Origin: Neckera pumila
Lineage: Eukaryota; Streptophyta; Bryopsida; Hypnales; Neckeraceae
Assembly (NCBI GenBank): GCA_963969595.1
Contig: OZ018409.1
Span: forward strand, 27,541,282-27,605,281
Reading direction: 5' to 3'
DNA length: 64,000 nt
Below the pieces are notes generated by a model. It did no database searches. It saw nothing but the letters and a program-made list of their open reading frames with translations, and had not been told where the DNA came from. Each line of letters begins with the position of its first letter. Position 1 is the first letter of the stretch. Of the stretch, positions 1 to 10,800 are shown piece by piece. The translations under genes were made by a program, and so were the position numbers.

Positions 1-547
1 TAATTTTAATTTTTTTTCTTTGCACTTTTTGCAGTGCTGGTCTAAAGTCTAGTGACCCTCTTGAGGCCCTGAACTTTATATAATGTAGTTTTGGAATTTA
101 CTAATAATTTCATATAAGATCACAACAACAAATAAAATGACCTCCAATTCATTCCATTGTCTTTTTGAGGCATTGACTAAATTCAACATGTCATTGTTTT
201 TTTTGAGGTATTGACTAAATAGATTAGAGGTTTTTGTTTGTTTTGGATGCAAAACTAACTTCAAGCATTTTAGAGGCTTCAAATTTGCGAGAAAATTTGG
301 AAAGTAGAATGGTGTTGTAGATGGTCTTTTCGGATTTGAATTTGGAAAAGATGGCAAACATGCATGCCCTCTTCCAACTTGTCAAAAACTATTCAATGCA
401 AATAGCATTACATATGACACAATAATTTGTGTGATGCCACCTACAACAACCTAAAGTGTGTATGGATGCAGATGACAAACTACAAAGCGCACTTGAAGTA
501 CCATACTTCTAGGTTTGCCCCGTTTAAGGCGGAGCTATAGTTGAGAG
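1..547. other. AT-rich intergenic DNA, no gene seen
   Basis: No reading frame here resembles a protein that I know. The stretch is AT-rich with homopolymer runs. It may be the upstream part of the retroelement-like remnant at 548-742, but I see no LTR or primer-binding site. Confidence 0.5.
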
Positions 548-742
548 TTGCAAAGTAAAGTCAAAATTTCAAAAAGATTGCGAAGGCATTCAATATACTA
601 TTTGGGACCGATTGAAGATGTTGGAACTCACATACTCCATTTAGAAGGGAAAGAGATCTTTGCAAGCACAAAGGGGAAATTAATTATCACTATTTACTCA
701 AAAGGAGGCTCACATCAACTTGGTAAAGTAAACTTCTTTTAA
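548..742 (+). pseudogene. Possible Ty3/gypsy integrase C-terminal remnant (GPY/F-like)
   Basis: A 64-codon open stretch contains a Y-Y-L-G-P-I motif, then a Gly-Thr spacing, a short Leu-His-Leu stretch and a later Gly-Lys-Leu. This spacing resembles the C-terminal GPY/F module of Ty3/gypsy integrases, where a 'GP(Y/F)' strand is followed by a hydrophobic strand and an 'NG..LK' turn. No integrase core, reverse transcriptase or LTR is visible around it, and stops close the frame on both sides. If the match is real it is a short dead fragment. A chance resemblance is quite possible. Confidence 0.25.
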
Positions 743-1289
743 CATCAATCGTATTCAAGTTTAATCTATAAGGTTGATCAAGGCGGAGTCTTCCAAGGGT
801 GTAGGAACATAGAGAGGGACTTATAATGTGCCCCAAGTGATAAGGACTTTGGAGAGTAATTGTGACACATTGAAAGAATCAATCACAATTCTAGCAACAA
901 ATGTCAAGTTCAACAATAAGGCTTGAACATTAAATGTACTACCAAAATTGCTAAAAGATCCAAAGGAAGACTAACTAATTGATTCAGACCTATTGCAAGA
1001 GATTAGACAATTATAGTACTCACAGAGAGGTGGTAGTGGACTTTTAGTTCCATTGGATGATATTGAATGGTATATAAAAAGAACAAAGTAGAAATGGATC
1101 ATTGACTAGTTAGAAGTGCTAGAAATGAAATATGTTGTATTAAAGCCAAATTTGGATTCTTTTTGTAGACAAAAGCTCGCATGCATAGCAATTAAAATGT
1201 TGAAGTACTCCTTTTCTATTCAAAGTTCTATGTCAAAAAATATGTTTTGAAAAAGGGATATATCAACTTTTTATTTTATAACAAATCAA
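743..1289. other. AT-rich intergenic DNA, no gene seen
   Basis: Frames are broken by frequent stops, and I recognise no motif, splice pattern or terminal repeat. It may continue the degraded element at 548-742. Confidence 0.4.
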
Positions 1290-1750
1290 CTATAATGAAT
1301 TTATTTTTTTAAAATTGGCCATTTGTAAGGACTTGATGGTAATGAGATTTCACAAAAAAAATGAAGTCAAAACCATCTTCAATGTTCAAAAGTGCATATG
1401 CCAAGGAGCCTTGTTTGCACAAATATAGAGGACGTAAAATAATATATTTTTTAGATATCTTGTGTTAGGATTATGCCCGCCTACTATACAAATAGATAAT
1501 AGAAATTTTAGCTCTTGATCAATAATTTAAAGTACTCTATTATGCTCAAAATCCCTAAATCCAAAAATGCGACAAATTTGCAATATGGACTTTTAAATAT
1601 AAAATGATTTTTTTAAATAAAAAAAAACACAATCAAAACATCTACAAGCAAAAAAATTCATTGGAGTCATGCTTTAAAAGTTATATCAAAGGATAGTTCC
1701 AGTTCGGCAAAATGCTACCAAAAATGACTAGTCTTTCTTGGACCACTCAA
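1290..1750 (+). mobile_element. Relic of the GGGTGATTGCAAGAA-family DNA element
   Basis: About 1340-1600 matches, with many changes, the interior of the better-bounded element at 34182-34975: a tract about an experiment-like block 'ttcaatgttcaaaagtgc', then 'gaggacgtaaaata' and a 'gccyrcctacta' block, in the same order and orientation. Near 1723-1747 the sequence ctagtctttcttggacca looks like a decayed right terminus (consensus CCGGTCTTTCTTGCAATCACCC). The left end is not recognisable, so the left boundary is approximate. Confidence 0.35.
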
Positions 1751-4150
1751 TACATCACGTCAGTATATTAGGATGTCACGACACATGACAATATGACATG
1801 ATCCAAACTTGAAGTCCATCATAATGGAATATTTTAGCTATTTGGGTGGATTATCATAAAATTATCTAGAAATAATGATATAAATTGGACTAATATGTTG
1901 AAAAGTTGTGATACATTTGATTTTCCGTTTATGATTGCCAAAAAATGTGAAAAATTAGTCCTAACATGTTTAGAGTTCAAGATATATTATCGGAATTCTA
2001 AAGAAATCTTGACATAATTTTGATGTATCATGATGAACATGACCTAATATCATGACATGAAACCTCTAAGTTACATATCTTAATAGACAATCTTGGAGAA
2101 ATGATTTTGCACTTTCTTTTTAAGATGCCAAAGGTATTCCGGAATGTTTTGTATAATCAACTACCACCACCCAACCCGAATGCAGACCTTACTATGAGGA
2201 ATAAAAAAATCATTTGTCAAATCGTGAATGCACCACCAATATAACAACATAAAAGTGTGGGCAACGTCAAAGACAGGCCTTTTTGAGCATGAATTTGCTT
2301 TACTTTTTAGGCTTTGGCGTAATAGTATGATCAATATCTATGGAGATAGGTTGGAATTCACTGATACAAATGTGTACCAAATTACAGTAGGCTTACTCCT
2401 AATTTATACGTGTGCACTCATTTTGTAAACATGGTTGTTTTTATAATTGGAGGTCGTCAACAATTTATGCATTGCAAGCACTTGTACTACCTCTTTGGGA
2501 ACATTTGCAAAAATTGGCTATCTATGTGGACAAATTCATTCATGCTCTCAATTATAGCTTCAACAAGTTGAAACTTCTTCTAATTCAAGCTAGGATTATC
2601 AATATCTTGAATATGCATGGCTCAGATACGTAGTTGGTTCAAGTATTATTGTTAGGAGTGAAATGCCATGAGTTGTCATATCAGACAGAATCGGATGAAT
2701 CAGACGGAATTAGGATTGGCTGGCTGCAAACTTTGGAGGCCAATAACTTTTGCAAAAACTATCCAAATTGGACATATGAGATGTTTTTCGGCATCCACAA
2801 AAACTGTCCCTTTTTTTTTACTGTATATCGGTATATAAGTACTAATTGCCAAATTGCAAACTTCAAGAAATTCTATCAAATGAATGAAATGAATTTGACT
2901 ATAACACCATGTAATTTGTTCATAAATTTTTAAATAAAAAATTAATGTTTTTCAATTTGTTTTTCAAATTGGACTTTTGGAGTTGTTGATCCAAAATTTG
3001 GCAAATGTGTAGAAGCCCAAAATTTCTCTAATGCGGACTGCAACATTTCCTTTACCACATATAGGTACTAACTGCCAAATTGCCAACTTCAAGAAATTCT
3101 ATCAAATGAATGTAATGAATTTGACCATGACACCATGTAAGTTGTTGATGACTAGAATTATGCAAAAAATATTTCACTTGGTATTATAAATTTGAAAGTA
3201 ATGTTTGCATCACAATAAGCTTGATTGTTTAATCATCATTAAATTTAGACCTATTCTTGATTCATTGTATCTAGGAAATAAAAGTTAGTCAAATTAACAA
3301 AATATTAGTTGAATTCAACCATTCTTTTTTTGGATGAGTTCTAAATGTAATTTAACTATGTATGTATGCACTACAATGACTAACAACTCAAAATTAAAGT
3401 CAATTTTGTACATTAGCATGGCTCGAATTGAGTACCAAACATGTCAAATTCAAATGCACAATGCTATGTAAAATTGGACTAGAAATAGATTTATGTTTTA
3501 AGCTAGGTCCCTTGCCTTGCTAGATTGTCAATGTGGATATTATAGAAAGTGCCAAAGTTGGGGAGTACTACCAACTTTAAGAAATTGACTTTGCTTGTCT
3601 CTCACAAATCAAAATCAATTTTATTAACTTGCTAGAATACAACAACTTTGACATTATTCAAACCTAAAATAGTAAATCTATATCAGCCCTAATTTTAGAG
3701 CTTTGTACACAACTGCATGTCACAATTACCTGGCTACCCAGAATCGCAACAATTCACTAAACAACTGCTATTGTGTTGGACGTGAAAACCTAACATGCAA
3801 CTCAAAACAAAATTGTGACGACTTCTTAAGAGGAATGCAGCTTTCTATCTTACGTCATTTGTCTTTATACCATCAACGAGTTCATGAATGTATCACCTAG
3901 TTAACCCTATTCATTAATAAGTATTACTCAAATTAAATATTGTCTGAACATTTGCACAAGGAAGGGCGAATACAAACGCACCCATGAGCAAATTGAAGTT
4001 GGTGTGCCGCCATGATAATCATATACATATACATACGTAATTATAACAAAATATCTGGACCAATTGATCGGATGTACCCTGAGTCCAAAAAGGAATGACC
4101 CTCCAAGTTAAATAAGGTAACAAGCAAATTAAAAGCTAGCAAAATACACC
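1751..4150. other. AT-rich intergenic DNA with a local duplicated segment
   Basis: No gene is recognisable. A segment near 2830-2910 (tactaattgccaaattgc, then an aagaaattctatcaaatgaa block and an 'acaccatgtaa' block) is repeated near 3065-3150, about 235 bases further on, so this is probably the remains of a local tandem duplication. The remainder is AT-rich single-copy-looking sequence; its short open frames do not resemble known proteins. Confidence 0.4.
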
Positions 4151-4212
4151 GTGCTTTTCACGATTCTCAGATGCTTAATTATATCGTCACACGCGCATCA
4201 TTATGCCAGTTC

Positions 4213-4947
4213 TTATTCCAGTCGATCTTCCGCAACACGCCGTGAACCTAGTCTCCTTCCACCTTGTCTGAGCTTCATCACCTCATCCGGCGAACTTCCG
4301 GTACTTTCACAATCCTTGTCACGGACGGTGGTCATGGGAAGTGAGAAATCGAAGTGCGGAAAATTGATGTCCGGAATGTCATCAATGATCGGAGTTGCGA
4401 TTGATGGGGACCTAGATCTTCTGCTTGGCCCTGTTGCATATCGAGAACCCGCGGTAGATGAAAATAAGGTAGTTGTAGTCGCTCCATCATATCGAGCTGT
4501 TGAAGTAACATCATCATCTTCCTCCTCGGACAACGTTGCCGAAACCGAAATCACAGCAAATGAATCATTGTACTCAGGTGCAACTGAAGCGGCTGGAAGT
4601 GAATCAGTATGCTCGGTTGCGATTGAGACTGGTGGTGGCGTCAAGGGTCCACTCCTTGCAGGTTTCAAACGAAGAGGGATTGTGGGTTTCATCTCGACGA
4701 GTTTCAGTGGCGGACCATTCAATCGCTCCGGTGCGAATTCACACAGCCAGCGTTTTGGTGGCGGCTTCTGTTGTGCAACTCGGAGTCGTCCAGTGTGTGT
4801 AAATCTACGCCAGCATCCAATGCAGTGGTACTTGGCGCCTGACTTTGCGATGTGAAGAGTGGGATTGGGGCAGTCTGTGCGAGGGCACGTTGTCACCTCC
4901 GTACCTGCACCAGTAATTGCCTTCTGCTTGAGCTTCCTGGGGGCCAT
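4213..4947 (-). CDS. Zinc-ribbon-like, Pro/Ser-rich protein of unknown function
   Basis: This is a 244-codon open frame on the minus strand, clearly richer in GC than the DNA around it. I take ATG at 4945-4947 as the start because the frame upstream has no other ATG before a stop near 5008-5010, and the context (gATGG) is favourable. Residues about 21-46 hold four cysteines in a C-x4-C-x15-C-x2-C pattern, closed by W-R-R-F-T and a Gly-Arg-Leu-Arg tail. That ending recalls both zinc ribbons of transposase or FAR1-like proteins and the C-terminal half of the Dof finger (CxxC-RRYWT-GG-LR), but the first cysteine pair (x4, not x2) and the x15 spacing fit neither. A basic MAPRKLKQK start precedes the motif. 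The remaining ~190 residues are rich in Pro, Ser, Thr and acidic clusters with no visible fold, and contain an R-S-R-S-like patch and an Asp/Phe-rich stretch. A DNA-binding or nuclear role is inference only. It may be lineage-specific, or one exon of a larger gene. Confidence 0.6.
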   Translation of the reverse strand: MAPRKLKQKAITGAGTEVTTCPRTDCPNPTLHIAKSGAKYHCIGCWRRFTHTGRLRVAQQKPPPKRWLCEFAPERLNGPPLKLVEMKPTIPLRLKPARSGPLTPPPVSIATEHTDSLPAASVAPEYNDSFAVISVSATLSEEEDDDVTSTARYDGATTTTLFSSTAGSRYATGPSRRSRSPSIATPIIDDIPDINFPHFDFSLPMTTVRDKDCESTGSSPDEVMKLRQGGRRLGSRRVAEDRLE

Positions 4948-5544
4948 CGAAATGCAACTAGCTTGGAAACTAGAACTCAAAGGAAACGTAACCAAGTTCA
5001 CGTTTCTCTAGAACCCGCTCTAGCAAACCCAAAGTCGTTTAACGTATAGCGTGAAGCAGATCTCGCTGACTGAACACTATCAATGTCGAAATGGGTTACA
5101 ACTTGGAGCTGGGTCACGTGCAATTGCAACCCTAAATTCTAACAATTTAGTAACTGTGGGCTACGAGTGACCCTGCACTGTGGAGAGAGCAAGATCGAAA
5201 GAGAAAATGCTTGATCAAAATGAACTCAAATTTGTGTTTCTTGTTCATTTATGGGTGCCAACTTAAATGGATGTCAACTTCCTGCCGAGACATGATTGCA
5301 TGCAGCCTGATTTGTTTTGGTATAGTGTATATATGTCAACTTCCTGCCTTGGGACGTACTCAACATACTGTATTAGCATTTAATTAATGCATGAAATACG
5401 CTGCTTAATATAGACTACAATTTCGAGACTGGGTTAATAACCGGCCGGGTAATGGTATCGTCACAATCCTACAAAAACTCATCCAATTCATTGTATTCTC
5501 CATCCATAAATAGAATTGGTTATAATGTGTACTGGCCAGTTGGC

Positions 5545-5602
5545 ATTATTATTATTATTATTATTATTGTTATTGTTATTGTTATCATTATCATTATTCT
5601 TG
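5545..5602. repeat. (ATT)n/(GTT)n microsatellite
   Basis: A run of about 58 bases of imperfect ATT units that passes into GTT/ATC variants. An open frame across it encodes only Ile/Val and is not a gene. Confidence 0.9.
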
Positions 5603-6031
5603 TTGAAATGTTGCCCTTAACAAAATTGGATGTCAGAAATGCTATAGTTTAATAAATTTAGGTGTCAAAATTACCAATCTTCCAATATTTTGTATTCATA
5701 TTCAAATTTTCGATTAACATATGATTTTCATTTTCATTTTCAATCACAAACTAAAAAATTCATAAACTATAATAATATGAAATATTTTACATAGTTGCTA
5801 TACTAGGTGGGATAGGGTCACATACTAGAGGTGTATATCATGCGAACAAATAAGTTGTTGAAACACATGTGGATTGTTAGGGCTTATATTTTAGAGTTTG
5901 GATAAAAATATATGGATCTTTAGGAGTTTAGTATTATTAATTAAATACATTAGATGCAAGATGTATGCCCCAATTAATACAATGCACATATATGCTCATT
6001 GTGTTATATTGTACTTAGACAAGATAAATCC

Positions 6032-6058
6032 ATTATATATATATATATATATATATAT
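6032..6058. repeat. (TA)n microsatellite
   Basis: About 13 uninterrupted TA units. Confidence 0.9.
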
Positions 6059-6482
6059 GAATTAGCAAGTGAGACAATCAACACGCTATAGATCACATTG
6101 AACAACAAAGGCAGAGCAGTGTTAAACAAATAGACAAGTGATTTGACCCCCCTATACATGCAAAGGCATGTTGATTTCACTCTTGATGTGTAAGTAGCAA
6201 TAACCAATCATCCTAGAACAATTCTAAAAGCTTTCTCAATAAGATCAATCTCAATGTAAGGTAGGGACTTGATTGCATGAAGTTTGGGCCCAAAAACAAT
6301 ACCATAGTAGTCTTAAGAAGGATAAAGATAAAAGGATGATCATAAATCAATTGAAAACAATACATGAAATAAATAAAGAAATGGAATGTTTGCATTTGCA
6401 AATATATTGTGAACAAATGAATTTTGGTAGACTTGACTCAAGAAGTTTGAGAATGACTTATTAGCCTTCATTAACAATAAGG

Positions 6483-7384
6483 TTAACCCCTAGAGGACCA
6501 TTGTCCCTTTGGGGGACAAATGGGATTTTGAGCAGGTACCTACGGGCTGAATTTTTGTCGTGATTTTTTGAAACTTTTTTTGAAGATAGAAAAACTTCTA
6601 AGCTTCATGGGAATATACATTTTTTTTCAATCGGTGCCCGGTAACAAAGGTTACAACCAAATAAGCTCAAAACAGTGGACATGGGACAGCAAAAAAATTT
6701 TGCAATTTTTTTTTCTTATAGATTATATTTTGTCTATCTGGGAAGCTTTGATTCATTTCATTTGGATTTTTATGAGAAAGCTATGGACAATCTTATTTTT
6801 CGGGCACTTAGAGCATCTTCCTGAAACAAATAACTTGTAGGATTCATTTCTGAATGCGATGTTTACAAAATTTTTTTTAAGAAGTTCCACAAGGTCTAGT
6901 TTTTTTGCTAGAACAATCTCACCATTGGAATTAGTGTTTTTTTAATTCCACATAAAAGATCTTAATATTTTAGATTTCCTTCTATCTCGTACCTACTTCT
7001 ACTTAACAGTTTTTTTAATAATGAAAATTAAGTTTTTTTGGATTTTCTTTTCTCCCTACATTCACAACTCAATTCTCTACTATAAAGATTAAAAGCTCAA
7101 AACTCTGTAGTGCAAAAAATTAAAGTTAAAAATGGTCAAAGTCATAAAATCTAGTCCCGCAATGTGCTGAAAAACTTGTTTTTTTCACTTCAAACGCGGA
7201 TATCTTGCAATTTGTGCGGTCAAAAATTCTGAATTTTTTCCTCACATTCTCATACTAGTTAAGTGTAAGATCATGTGGTTAGATGTGCAAAAAAATAATT
7301 TTTAAATTTTTTTACTCTTTGCTCTAGAAATGGCAGTTTTGAGAGTTTTTTGGCAAAAAAAAAGCCTTGGTCCTTTAGGGGTAA
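6483..7384 (-). mobile_element. TTAA-flanked DNA element, copy 1 (piggyBac-like MITE)
   Basis: The element proper is about 6487-7381 (895 bp). It opens with TTAA followed by CCCCTAGAGGACCATTGTCC and closes with GGTCCTTTAGGGG followed by taa, so the right TTAA has lost one T. It is in the opposite orientation to the copies at 20723 and 22841 and collinear with them through internal blocks such as caggtacctacgggctgaa near the left and the 'ttttttggcaaaaaa' block near the right. No transposase frame is present. Known-family inference: TTAA target duplication plus CCC-starting termini is the piggyBac signature; Kolobok also uses TTAA. Confidence 0.8.
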
Positions 7385-8617
7385 TACTTTGTCACGACTA
7401 GCAATTGATTGATATCATGAGTAGTTTATGAGGAAATTTTACATCCATATGCTAATCAATTAATCTCTTTTTGGGCAAATTCTATACTTGGATACTTAGT
7501 AAGTATTCAATTATATAAGCACTTCATAAATATTTAATATTAATTCTTACAAAATGAGTATGAAATCCATTTCTTGATGTTGGCATACAAATGGAAATTG
7601 TAGATTCATGATGACTTCTAGTTATAGTCTTTAAGATCAATTTCAATATCAATGTCAAAATGTTTTTAAATTTGTAGATATCAATGTGACTATAGTTATG
7701 CTACCAATACTAAATGACTCTTAGTTTGGAAATTTTAATATGATTGATCAAATTTGAATTATGGAAAACATTGCATTGAAAACAAGATTTCAAACAATTC
7801 ATTCAATTGTTTGTAAAATAATTAAGAGGGAACTAATGACAACATGCAAACTACAATTTCAGATTAGGTACAATTTCAAATTTTTAACCATCTAAATTTA
7901 GACATTCATTATTAATTTCAAAATGAATCACCAGCCATTATCTTATTATTTTTCTAATTTTGACCATGTTATGGTTTTTCATGAAGTACATCCCTTCTTA
8001 TTATCTCCAAGTTTGAAGTGTATCAAAAGTTAACAAAGCATTGGATATCTATAAGTCTTTTAAGTTTTTTCAATAATGTTGGTTTTAGAACTCAAGACTT
8101 GAAGGGTGTTTTCATGTTTTGGAGATTCCAAAAATACATTATAGATTGAAAATTTTGCAATTTGCAACTTTGAGACTTCCTTGTGAATTACGGACTTTAT
8201 CAAGTATTTATTCCTTCAAGATTCTATATTTAGATGTTGATTTCATTATGTTTTCAACATTTGATAATTTTCTTAAGTTTGGAAACCTATTAATGAAATG
8301 GAGTCCTTTTATACTCTATTGCACTTATTAAAAATATATAAATATATATATTTTTTAAACTTCATAATGCTTTCATAATTCAGTGCTATAATTTCACTCA
8401 TCTACAGTTGAAGAAAAATTAGACATATTCTTCAACTCATAATTTTAAAATTGTTTTCTAATCTTTCTGTATATATTTAAAACATAAAAAATTTCAATTG
8501 ATCTTTTTGGAATTTTGAGTCTATATGTAGAGTTTTTTTAAATTGTATCTGAAATAATATAATAATGTAAGGGCCAAATGTAAAAAAACTCATCTTATAC
8601 ACATATGGCGAATTTCA
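7385..8617. other. AT-rich intergenic DNA, no gene seen
   Basis: Very AT-rich. The longest open frame (8119-8331) is 70 codons, Phe/Leu/Ile-rich and without a recognisable motif; it is best explained as chance. Confidence 0.5.
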
Positions 8618-9703
8618 TTAACCCCTAAAGTTTCATGACTATGTTTTCATTGAAAAATCACTAGTAGAAAATTCAATTTTTCTGTTGTTTTGGTCGCGTT
8701 GATCCGGTCAATTCTTGACAAAAATTTGTTGAAATCAACGGATTTTTGTCAAAAATTGACCAGATCAACGCGACCAAAACAACTGAACATTTGAATTTTC
8801 TACTAGTGAATGCTCAAAAACTGTCATTTTTAGTACAAGTAACCAATTTTAAGAAAAATAAAATTTTAACACATATAACCGTAGGATCTTTTAGTATGTT
8901 GACTTAAAAACATGTGGTACAAATTTCAGAAATTTCCACTGCGTGGATTGCAAGATATAAGCATTCAAATTTCCGAAAATCATTGTTTTGGCCTTGCAAA
9001 AAACAGGGCAGCTACACTTCACAAGCTCACTTTTCAATGAAAAAATGTCCAAAATGATGGTGCTTCTTTTAATTCTTTTTCCTAGACAAGTTGGCTACAT
9101 GCTTGAAAAATTTCACTTCATTTTAAATTGTCCAACATATAGGAAAAAATTAGTAAGTAGATAGTAGTAGAGAATGATTCAAAATACTAAATTGTCAAGA
9201 GTTTAATTATAGAACTGAAAAATGCCAATCCCAATGGTTCCAATGTTGTAATAAACAATCTACATCCTAGTATTTGATTTTTTTCAAAAAATATTGGAAA
9301 TTGAGTAAGATAAAGGACTGCAAAGTTTATTTTAAAGTAGAGAATCTATAACTGCTTGCAAACTAAGAATCTTCATAATTTTTGACTCATAGATCAAAAT
9401 GGGCTGATTGAAAGCTTTCTACATATATACAACTCTAGAAAAACCAATTTCAAATTTTTGTTTTTGAAAAAAGTGATTTTTCCTTATCTGCCCTAACTGC
9501 CTAGTTACAAGAAAAATAACATATTAGGCCATAACTTTTGACTCTTATTTCCAAGTGCCATGAAACTTAGTGCATATGAAAGATATTCCTTGTCCCCACC
9601 TTCTATTAAAGTTTGGGCCAAAAATATAGAAATATCTAGTCATATGTACCTACCGAAAATTTCTTATACAACCAAAATTGCATGCCGGTCCTTTAGGGGT
9701 TAA
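8618..9703 (+). mobile_element. TTAA-flanked DNA element, copy 2, carrying a nested CACTA MITE
   Basis: The element proper is 8622-9699. The left end reads TTAA-CCCCTAAAG and the right end GGTCCTTTAGGGG-TTAA, with TTAA intact on both sides. Its length is inflated by the 150-bp hairpin inserted at 8659-8808. The interior resembles, in reverse orientation, the copy at 41687-42533 (shared 'gttggctacatgcttgaaaa' and 'ctgcttgcaaac' blocks), so these two form a subfamily distinct from copies 1, 3, 4 and 5. No coding capacity. Confidence 0.8.
8659..8808. mobile_element. CACTA-type MITE, 150-bp near-perfect hairpin
   Basis: The ends CACTAGTAGAAAATTCAA and TTGAATTTTCTACTAGTG are perfectly complementary over 18 bases, and the next ~27 bases of each arm (including ttttggtcgcgttgatc) also pair. 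Direct repeats AAT (8656-8658 and 8809-8811) flank it, giving the 3-bp TSD expected for CACTA (CMC/EnSpm) transposons. It sits inside the TTAA element and is therefore the younger insertion. Confidence 0.9.
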
Positions 9704-9870
9704 AATGGTGCCATTCTAGAACGTTGGTACTTTTACAGTTTAGACCAGACGTTCTGAAATTTATACTTGTCCTTGATAGTTTAGAACGGTTGTTCTGAAG
9801 TCTACACCTGTTTTAAATGGTCAAAATGGCACTTAGTCAAAATGGCACACGGAAGACCGCCATTTTAACA
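9704..9870. repeat. Short repeat related to 53384-53512
   Basis: Starts with an AAAATGGTG-like end and ends with a ccgccattttaa-like block. It contains several variants of an 'agaacg..gttct' motif and 'acttgtcc' that recur near 53384-53512 within the same kind of AAAATGGTG/CACCATTTT ends. It looks like a small inverted-repeat element, and this copy is decayed. Confidence 0.35.
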
Positions 9871-10599
9871 AAATTTTCCATACATTTTTTCTATTTATTT
9901 GTAATTTAATTAAGTTTCGATTTCTACTCGGATGTTATTTTGAAACTATTTTAAGAGAGAGTTCCTAAATGTTTGAAATGAATATTTTCTACAGAATTTA
10001 AAAAAAAAATTCAAAAAAAAATCTATAGTTTATATATACCTTAGACTTTCTTATACTCTTAATTTTAAAATTTATTAGAAGATGTGTTTTAAAATGATTT
10101 ATAGTAATAATTTCTTTATGTGCACAATGTGCATTACTAATTTAGTCCTAGTTCCAAGGTCGTGGAGTATCCATACCATGAATTTGTCCTTTCAAATGCA
10201 TGCTTTATTGCACATTATCCAAATTACTCAGTTATAAATCTTATTTTAGATTCAAATTATAATTTATCTACCTTGTCAATTAAAAATAAAAACATGGTAA
10301 TTAAGATGTGACAAAATAAAAGCTTTTTGATGATTTGCTTTGAATCCATTGAAAACTCTGATTATTTACTCTAATGGTGTACCATTTCAAATTATGTCTA
10401 TATTTAGGTAAAAATAGTAATATTTGTAATATAATTTTGTCAAAAATTGAAATAAAAAAGAAAGATAGCCCCTATCAATTTGTTGGGCAAAAGATTTCAC
10501 TATATTTTAGAATTTTAGAAAGAGGGATTGAAATTATATATTTTTTTGACAAAGTATGAATTTGTTATGAATTTTTGAATTGTATTGCCCAAAAGAGTC
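9871..10599. other. AT-rich intergenic DNA, no gene seen
   Basis: Low-complexity AT-rich DNA. The 61-codon frame at 10374-10559 is Ile/Lys/Phe-rich and is probably chance. Confidence 0.5.
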
Positions 10600-10800
10600 T
10601 CTAAACTACCTCCAAACCAACAAAAACCATATGAGTATTTCCTAGATCTAAGAAATTCACTTCTTACAATGGATTTACACTAAGAAGTTGGAATTTGGAA
10701 GTTCCTATTGAGGTCACTAATCACTCCATTATTGTTACCTACTGATTGTGGCCCAACTCTCATTTATTGAAACCCTCCAATAATGGGATCATTCCATCAT
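10600..10800 (-). repeat. Fragment of the 21966-22410 inverted-repeat element
   Basis: The block ttacactaagaagttggaa, followed by 'agttcctattgaggtcactaatcactcc', is the reverse complement, with changes, of sequence near 22070-22120 inside the element at 21966-22410. The terminal repeats are not preserved here. Confidence 0.45.

Larger units (their letters stand above)
4948..6482. other. Flank of the zinc-ribbon gene; AT-rich with microsatellites
   Basis: 4948-5200 is moderately GC-rich and would hold the 5' UTR and promoter of the minus-strand gene, but I cannot assign a TATA box with confidence. Beyond 5200 the DNA becomes AT-rich with no recognisable gene; two simple repeats are listed separately. 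Confidence 0.4.

Noticed and set aside
4151..4855. 234-codon plus-strand frame
   Set aside because: It lies antisense to the minus-strand zinc-ribbon gene, has a Ser/Val/Gly-rich composition and no motif; the minus strand has the cysteine motif and a better start context.
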